Below, piece after piece: positions 58,994 to 64,000 of a stretch of DNA of 64,000 nt. The notes beneath the pieces are model-generated. The model was not told where the DNA came from. It did not search any database and saw only the letters and a list, made by a program, of their open reading frames with translations. The first letter of the stretch is position 1, and each line of letters opens with the position of its first letter. The position numbers and the translations under genes were made by a program. Source of the stretch: Streptomyces spiroverticillatus (GTDB lineage Bacteria; Actinomycetota; Actinomycetes; Streptomycetales; Streptomycetaceae); the NCBI GenBank assembly GCA_014650415.1, contig BMUX01000017.1:124001-188000 (forward strand), written 5' to 3'.

Positions 58994-60240
58994 CGGGCGT
59001 CCTCCGGCAGGTGGTCGGCGACAGCTTTGGAGAACAGGACGGGTTCGGCCCACAGCATTTCGCCGTCGGTGATGTAGTTGGCCTGGCGTCCGTAGCCGCC
59101 GAACGGTGCGTTGCCGTCGTCGACGGACAGCAGCGAGCAGTCGACCGTCACGGTGGTCCTGCGGCGCAGGGTCGCGGTGAGGTGGCGGTCGTCGCCGTAG
59201 ACGCTCGCTCCGAGGGCGCGCTCGGTGAAGGGACCGGTGGTGAGGGTCGCTGCCAGTTCGTCCGGATCGTCGTAGCCCACCACGTTGAAGACCGGTGCGA
59301 AGAACTCGGGGACGTGGGTACGGGGGGACACACCGTCCCCGAGGACCACGACGGGGTCGAGCCGGCGGCTGGAGAAGTCGATGGTGCCGCCGTGCACGAT
59401 GGAGGCACGATTGCGGGCCAGGAACACGGCCGTGTCCTCCAGCGCGCTCTCGTAGTAGAGGGGCCCGTAGTCCGTTCCGGGATCGTCGTAGGGCCCGTAC
59501 TGGAGCCCCTTCAAGCGTGTGGTGAGCGCGTCGAGGAATCCGGGGAGCAGGGATTCATGGACGCAGAACAGGTCCGGTCCCAGACAGTCCTGGCCCGCGT
59601 TGAGCATCCGTATCTCCACCGCGTCGTCGACGGCGCGGTGGAGGTCGGCGCCCGCAGTGACGACGAACGGGTTGACTCCGGCGCCCAGGTGGAGGAACAG
59701 CTGCCCGGTGGAGAGCTGGGCGCGGATGCGTTCGGCGTTGTGGAAGGCGCCGGTGAAGACCACGGCAGTGGCCGACCGGGCGTGCTCGTTGACGAACCCG
59801 CGCTGGCTGGAGGTGGTGAGCCGCACCGGCAGGCGATGGTGACGTGCCAGCAGTTCGTGGAGCCGGGAGGTCTGGTCGCGCACCTGGCTGGAGGGTCTGA
59901 ACACGATCTGCTCGACATACAGCGAGGGCACCAGGAGGTACAGCACGTAGGAGTACAGGATGACGTTCGACGGCATGAAGACGGCCGCACTCGGCACTCT
60001 GCCAGGACGGTAGGAGCGGACCTCGTCGGCGGCTCCGTCGAGAGTGCTCAGCGCCGCCTCGATCTCGTAGCTCGCCGCGCGGTGCGTGGATATCTCGCAC
60101 AGGAGGCGGTGCACAGGGCCCGGCTCCACCATTTCCTCCGCGAGCAGATCACGGACGGTCCGTAAGGCCTGAAGGCGGTCGGCGTACGGGATGTCGGAAG
60201 TCGCGGTCCTGTCGGCGGACCGGACCAGGGCTGATGTCAT
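58990..60240 (-). CDS. Aldehyde-dehydrogenase-fold enzyme, possibly acylating/reductive
   Basis: The 416-residue protein is shorter than usual ALDH (450-500) at its N-terminus. The catalytic Cys219 is in LNAGQDCLG. The general-base Glu of hydrolytic ALDH, in the ELGG motif, is replaced by His184 (LHLGAGVNPF), as expected if the thioester is passed to CoA/ACP or reduced instead of hydrolysed. With the TPP enzyme it could turn a 2-oxo acid into an acyl thioester starter (inference). ATG at 60240 follows AGGGGGAC. Confidence 0.8.
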   Translation of the reverse strand: MTSALVRSADRTATSDIPYADRLQALRTVRDLLAEEMVEPGPVHRLLCEISTHRAASYEIEAALSTLDGAADEVRSYRPGRVPSAAVFMPSNVILYSYVLYLLVPSLYVEQIVFRPSSQVRDQTSRLHELLARHHRLPVRLTTSSQRGFVNEHARSATAVVFTGAFHNAERIRAQLSTGQLFLHLGAGVNPFVVTAGADLHRAVDDAVEIRMLNAGQDCLGPDLFCVHESLLPGFLDALTTRLKGLQYGPYDDPGTDYGPLYYESALEDTAVFLARNRASIVHGGTIDFSSRRLDPVVVLGDGVSPRTHVPEFFAPVFNVVGYDDPDELAATLTTGPFTERALGASVYGDDRHLTATLRRRTTVTVDCSLLSVDDGNAPFGGYGRQANYITDGEMLWAEPVLFSKAVADHLPEDAR

Positions 60241-60291
60241 TTGTCCCCCTAGGAGCAGACTCACAGAGACCTCGAATGAGTCTCATCGTCG

Positions 60292-60316
60292 AGTCATGCA
60301 TTGTCAATGGAAGTCA
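60292..60316 (-). promoter_or_regulatory. Phased TGAC direct repeats, site D
   Basis: On the minus strand TGACT, TGACA and TGACT begin at 60316, 60306 and 60296, exactly 10 bp apart, covering the last codons of the MFS gene and ending 52 bp upstream of the aldehyde-dehydrogenase-like start. This is the clearest example of the motif shared by promoters of the second cluster. Confidence 0.65.
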
Positions 60317-61577
60317 AGTTTACTGACTCTGTCTTCTCGTCCATCATGCGAAAGGCGGGCGTCCACACACATACGGCCACAACGACCAGGTAGGCCGCGG
60401 AGAGCAGGAGCAGCGCCGGACGGAGCCCCAGGCCGGCAACGAGCGGTACGGCGACGGCCGAGCCCAGGGGCACGGCGGTCAGCGCCAAGGTGTCGATGGC
60501 AGTCACCACCCGGCCGTACCGGCCTTCCGGCACCGAGTGCTGCAGCGCCGTCATCCGTACCGGCGCCACCGGAGCGGCGACCGCACCGAGCAGCGCCAGC
60601 AGCCCGGCGGCGACGGGCAGCGGCGGCAGGGCGGCAAGGGGGGCGACAAGCAGCCCCGTACAGCAGCCGGCGGTCAAGAAGGTGCGGCGGCGGCTGATCC
60701 GGTGCCCCATGGCGGCGTAACCGAACAGCCCCGCCGCCGTACCGAGACCGAAGGCCGTGAGGAGCACTCCGAGACTGGCCGCGCTACCCAGGTGCTGGTA
60801 CGCGTACGTGACCAGCACGACCCCGCTGAAGGCACTGTCCAGACCGTTGAACGCAGTCGACGACATGGTCAGCGCGCGCAACAAGGGATGTCGCCTCAAC
60901 GTGCGCAAACCGGAGCGCAGTTGCGCCGCATACCCCCCGGTCTCGGCCCGGACGCGCCGTCCGGCGATGACGGGCACGCCCAGCGCGACCACCGCGGCGG
61001 CCATGGTGCAGGCCGCGGCGTTCACCAGGAGGACGTTGGCGGTCCCCACCAGGGCGATGGCCAGACCTCCCAGCGTCGGTCCGCAGAGGTGACTGATCTG
61101 CCGCACGGCAGTCAACAGGGCGTTGGCCCGTTCGAGCGGCACCGCGGCCGCCTGCGCCACGGAGGGAACCAGACCCGAGACCGCCGTGACCCCGGGGATG
61201 TCGAACAGGCTCGCCGCGAGAACGAGACCGAGCAACGCGGGGAAGTCCAGACGTCCGGCGTCATGCAGGAGTGGAATGGTCGCCGCGGCCGCACCGCCAA
61301 CCAGGTAGGAGGTGATGGCCGTTGCCTTGAACCCGACGCGGTCCACGAGCGGGCCCGCCGCGAATCCCGTCACACCGGCACCCACGGCGCCGACTGCGAC
61401 CACGAATCCGGTCTGTGTCACGCTGCCCGTGGTCTCCAGCACGAACCAGGGGACAGCGACGAACATCATGGCCTCGCCCACCGCCGCTGCGGCCACCGCT
61501 CCCAGGAGAGCTACGAATCCGGCCCGTCGGCCGCGCTCCTGCATCCGCTGCGAATTCACAAAACGTGACTCTAACAT
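60294..61577 (-). CDS. MFS transporter
   Basis: The 427-residue protein has about twelve hydrophobic segments (e.g. GFVALLGAVAAAAVGEAMMFVAVPW, FAAGPLVDRVGFKATAI after TM2, FGYAAMGHRISRR after TM8), the pattern of MFS_3/enterobactin-exporter-like proteins. ATG at 61577 has no ribosome site and lies within the TGAC repeats; an in-frame ATG at 61544 may be the real start. It is divergent from the XRE regulator. Confidence 0.85.
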   Translation of the reverse strand: MLESRFVNSQRMQERGRRAGFVALLGAVAAAAVGEAMMFVAVPWFVLETTGSVTQTGFVVAVGAVGAGVTGFAAGPLVDRVGFKATAITSYLVGGAAAATIPLLHDAGRLDFPALLGLVLAASLFDIPGVTAVSGLVPSVAQAAAVPLERANALLTAVRQISHLCGPTLGGLAIALVGTANVLLVNAAACTMAAAVVALGVPVIAGRRVRAETGGYAAQLRSGLRTLRRHPLLRALTMSSTAFNGLDSAFSGVVLVTYAYQHLGSAASLGVLLTAFGLGTAAGLFGYAAMGHRISRRRTFLTAGCCTGLLVAPLAALPPLPVAAGLLALLGAVAAPVAPVRMTALQHSVPEGRYGRVVTAIDTLALTAVPLGSAVAVPLVAGLGLRPALLLLSAAYLVVVAVCVWTPAFRMMDEKTESVNLTSIDNA

Positions 61578-61591
61578 GACTCATTTTGACC
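61566..61591 (+). promoter_or_regulatory. Phased TGAC direct repeats, site E
   Basis: TGACT at 61566, TGACT at 61577 and TGACC at 61587 are spaced 11 and 10 bp in the divergent MFS/XRE region, about 95-120 bp before the XRE start. Repeats on one DNA face at helical spacing are typical of activator sites such as those of SARP-type regulators. Confidence 0.6.
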
Positions 61592-61684
61592 CAATCGTTA
61601 ATCGCCTGTGCACCGAAGTGGGATCGGACTCGCTATGCTGCTGGTCACGATTAGTTACTTGGCCACGCGACCTTCGAATGAGCG

Positions 61685-62971
61685 ATGACTGTGAAGATCC
61701 AGCAACCACACTTCGGGCGGCAGGTTCGGCAGATCCGCCGCGCGCAGGGTCTGTCCCAGTCGGATCTCGCCGGCGAGGAGATGTCCCCGAGCTACATCTC
61801 CCTGGTCGAAAGCGGCCGACGAGCCCCGAGCCTCAAAGTCGCCCGTCTCATCGCCGAACGGCTGAGCCTCCCGACCGAGGCACTGCTGCCCGACGAGGCG
61901 AGGGCCGAGAGGCAGAAGCCGCACCGGCTCGGGCTGGTGGGCAGGCTGGTAGCAGCCCGGGCCCACCAGTCCGACAACAACTGGGACCTGGCTCGGGACG
62001 AACTCAGCGACATCGTCGACCTTGCCGACACACCCGAACTCGGTGACGTGCGGTGGGAGGCGCACTGGGAACTCGCCGCCACCCTTGCGCGGCTCGGCGA
62101 GTCCGAGGCCCACGAGAGAACGCTACGAACCCTGCTGGCCGACCCCCTCACCAGGGACTTCCCCCCGCTGCACACCCGCGTCGTCGTGGAGATGGCCCGC
62201 ACGGCCAAGAACACGGGAACCCTCACGGAGGCGGCCCGATTCGCCGAGGAAGCGATCCGCGTTGCCCGGTCCGCAGACCCGCCGACGCCAGACGAAACCC
62301 TCCAGGCCGAAGCGGTCCTACTGTCGGTGTGCACCGAAAGCGGCGACTGGGAACGGGCTGCGGAACTCGCCGACGAAGTACTGACGTACACGGACCTGCC
62401 CTCGGACCGAGCAAGGGCCACCACACTGTGGGCCGCAGCCTGCGCCCGCTACGTCAACGGACTGACGGAACCAGCCCTGACGCTGATGGCCGAGGCCGAG
62501 CAGTCCATGACGCAAACCAGCGACCTGCCACTGCGGGCCCGGCTCCAACTGTCCGCAGGCCTCCTGCACATTGCGGCAGGCCACCTGCAATCCGCCGTCG
62601 ACCTGCTGCAACGCGCCGGTCAGGTGGCGGAACTGGCCGGCACGCACGCGGACCGCATGCGCCTCGCGGCGGCCTGGACACTGGTGGCGCTCCACCACGG
62701 CGATCAGGAGAGCGCCGACCGGCACACGGCCATCATGGACGCGGGACTGGCACGACTGGCCGGACTGGACAGGGCACGCTGCTCCGTCGTCAAGGCCCGC
62801 GCCTGCCGTGCGCGAAACGAGGAAGAATCGGCGCGTCAGCACTTCCAGTCCGCCGCCACCCTCTACGAACAGGCGGGCGCGTATCGCATCGCCGTCACCG
62901 TGTGGCGGGAGCTGAGTGCACCGGACGGAGCGCAGACGGGTGTCGATCCGCATGCCCTGCTGCTGCCATGA
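61685..62971 (+). CDS. XRE-family regulator with TPR-like domain
   Basis: The 428-residue protein has an N-terminal HTH_3 domain (FGRQVRQIRRAQGLSQSDLAGEEMSPSYISLVESGRRAPS, residues 10-48) and a long helical repeat domain of TPR type (e.g. AHWELAATLARLGESEAHERTLRTLL and repeated ARAxxLWAAACARY-like helices). Such regulators control secondary-metabolite genes and sense peptides or small molecules. It is the only pathway-type regulator inside the second cluster and could recognise the TGAC repeats (inference). Its last 77 bp overlap the convergent PPTase gene. Confidence 0.88.
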   Translation: MTVKIQQPHFGRQVRQIRRAQGLSQSDLAGEEMSPSYISLVESGRRAPSLKVARLIAERLSLPTEALLPDEARAERQKPHRLGLVGRLVAARAHQSDNNWDLARDELSDIVDLADTPELGDVRWEAHWELAATLARLGESEAHERTLRTLLADPLTRDFPPLHTRVVVEMARTAKNTGTLTEAARFAEEAIRVARSADPPTPDETLQAEAVLLSVCTESGDWERAAELADEVLTYTDLPSDRARATTLWAAACARYVNGLTEPALTLMAEAEQSMTQTSDLPLRARLQLSAGLLHIAAGHLQSAVDLLQRAGQVAELAGTHADRMRLAAAWTLVALHHGDQESADRHTAIMDAGLARLAGLDRARCSVVKARACRARNEEESARQHFQSAATLYEQAGAYRIAVTVWRELSAPDGAQTGVDPHALLLP

Positions 62972-63614
62972 CCGGCACGGGCAACGCATCCAACTGCCAG
63001 ACATAGACATCTCGAACCGGAGAAGAAGTCGCGACCGAGACGACGAAACCCGCCTCGGTCGGCACGTCGTGCACGTAGGCGACCCTCGATCCGTACCAAC
63101 TGCCCGGCCCTGCCTCCGGCACCACGACCTTGCCGTCCCGGCCCTCGCACAACACATCAACCTCGTTCGCCCGCGAGAAGCCGCCACCAGACAGCCGCAA
63201 GGAAGCCTCCTTGCGCGTCCACAGCTGAGCAAGGCGGCTCATCCGGACCTCCTGCGGAGCCGCCTCGATGAAGGAGCGCTCCGACGCGCTGAACGGCAGT
63301 AACGACGACGCGTCGACCCAGTCAGGAATGACACGCCCGGAGATGGCGACCGACGAGCCTTGCATCAACGCGACGAACTGCCGCTGCTGCTCCACACAAA
63401 CCGCAACGTCCATGTCCGCACCGTGGCCGTTGACTCGCCCGTAGGGGTCACTGCTCAAACCGGCCTCGCTGGACTCCGCCAGAAGCGAGCTCAACAACAC
63501 GCGCCACGAGGCCCCGTCGCCGATCGTGTGCTCCTCCTGCGCGTGCCTGCTCAACGAGAACACATGCAGCGCGGCAACCCCCGGTGCCTCCTCCTCCACC
63601 CGAACCGCAGACAT
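62895..63614 (-). CDS. 4'-Phosphopantetheinyl transferase (Sfp-like)
   Basis: The 239-residue protein contains the PPTase motifs: DMDVAVCVEQQ (in place of GVDVE-type motif), FSASERSFIEAAP and WTRKEASLRLSGGGF, where W, KE and the distal Arg/Lys positions are typical. It would activate the cluster ACP at 54516. ATG at 63614 follows AGGAG with good spacing; ATG at 63653 is an alternative with AGGGGG upstream. It overlaps the regulator gene end in a convergent arrangement, unusual but supported by conserved motifs in both. Confidence 0.85.
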   Translation of the reverse strand: MSAVRVEEEAPGVAALHVFSLSRHAQEEHTIGDGASWRVLLSSLLAESSEAGLSSDPYGRVNGHGADMDVAVCVEQQRQFVALMQGSSVAISGRVIPDWVDASSLLPFSASERSFIEAAPQEVRMSRLAQLWTRKEASLRLSGGGFSRANEVDVLCEGRDGKVVVPEAGPGSWYGSRVAYVHDVPTEAGFVVSVATSSPVRDVYVWQLDALPVPVMAAAGHADRHPSALRPVHSAPATR

Positions 63615-63772
63615 CTTCGGCTCCTGTGTAGGGCACCCCCGTACATGGACCATGGATCCCCCTGAACCAGGCGCAGTCGCTCAGAAGAGCATGTCAGCCC
63701 GGCGCGCAGACGTTCTAATACCAGAGAACGATCTCAACCCCCCCCTAGGGTGGGGGCGGCACGGGAGGCACG

Positions 63773-64000
63773 ATGATCTGCGTGTACGTGACGGGTGAAA
63801 CCGAGGGCATGGACCGGCTCACGGCGACACTTCAGTCACTTCCCGACGTCACCGTGCTGCGATCAAAACCGGTGAAAGGCGACGTGCGCCGCCTCCCGGC
63901 GGACACCGACCTGGTGCTCCTGAACTCGCTTCAGAACACTTCCGCAATACCCAGAACACTGCTCCAGTTCCGCGCAGCACCCGATGCTCCCCCCGCCGCC
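63773..64000 (+). CDS. Unidentified gene, 3' truncated by window
   Basis: An ATG at 63773 follows GGGAGG and the frame stays open to the window end (76 residues seen). The start MICVYVTGETEGMDRLTATLQSLPDV and the later TDLVLLNSL suggest an alpha/beta receiver-like domain, possibly of an atypical response regulator, but too little is present to name it. It lies divergently from the PPTase gene and may belong to the second cluster or its border. Confidence 0.5.
   Translation, partial: MICVYVTGETEGMDRLTATLQSLPDVTVLRSKPVKGDVRRLPADTDLVLLNSLQNTSAIPRTLLQFRAAPDAPPAA

Overview
The DNA is high-GC actinobacterial, almost certainly Streptomyces: strong third-position GC bias, GTG and TTG starts, GGAGG-type ribosome sites, ATGA stop/start overlaps, and a SNF2 helicase/SWIM-protein pair typical of the genus. 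The window holds the larger part of one glycosylated aromatic-polyketide cluster (1 to about 41.0 kb), a short regulatory spacer (41.2-43.2 kb), and most of a second, different cluster (43.3-63.7 kb) that appears to join fatty-acid/polyketide enzymes to a class III lanthipeptide system.

Region A, 1-7.1 kb (+). The end of an adenylation enzyme and a discrete carrier protein precede four tryptophan-pathway paralogues (TrpD-, TrpA-, TrpF-, TrpC-like), an ectoine-synthase-like cupin, an acyl-CoA dehydrogenase, a transglutaminase-fold protein and a methyltransferase. No trpB or trpE is present, and conserved motifs of TrpD and TrpC are altered. This looks like a dedicated route that builds a fused pyrrole on a non-anthranilate amine. 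Region B, 7.2-26.4 kb, carries tailoring, sugar and export genes: SDRs, a Cys-nucleophile beta-lactamase-fold protein, an NTF2-like protein, a metallo-beta-lactamase-fold protein, NDP-hexose 3-ketoreductase, 2,3-dehydratase and 3,5-epimerase, a Tat-exported flavin oxidase, an EryCIII-type glycosyltransferase with its P450-derived activator, E1alpha/E1beta thiamine enzymes without E2/E3, MFS and EamA transporters, and a DrrAB-like ABC exporter. Region C, 26.5-31.8 kb, holds a secreted hydrolase and the SNF2/SWIM pair, probably not biosynthetic. Region D, 31.9-41.0 kb, returns to biosynthesis: a membrane-fused PDR-type reductase, two NmrA-like reductases, a SnoaL-like cyclase, an ActIII-type ketoreductase, acyl-CoA carboxylase epsilon and beta subunits, and RmlA/RmlB. 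Together these suggest an anthracycline/quinocycline-like aglycone bearing a branched 2-deoxysugar and a pyrrolopyrrole-type unit, of the quinocycline/kosinostatin kind. The minimal PKS is not visible and may lie left of position 1.

The spacer (41.2-43.2 kb) encodes a small membrane protein and a NarL-type two-component system.

Region E, 43.3-63.7 kb. Three tandem genes encode 28-29 residue class III lanthipeptide precursors ending in a Ser-x-x-Ser-x-x-Cys core. They follow a translationally coupled ketosynthase, GNAT acyltransferase and LanKC synthetase. Around them are a second ketosynthase, AMP-ligase, FabG, InhA-type FabI, ACP, FabD, R2-like di-iron protein, TPP enzyme, aldehyde-dehydrogenase-fold enzyme, two MFS transporters, an XRE-TPR regulator and a phosphopantetheinyl transferase. 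Phased TGAC direct repeats (9-11 bp period) occur in the promoter regions. The inferred product is an N-acylated (lipo)lanthipeptide made by discrete type II-like FAS/PKS enzymes. It differs from described lipolanthine loci as I recall them in lacking a visible flavoprotein decarboxylase and modular PKS. A truncated gene begins at 63773.
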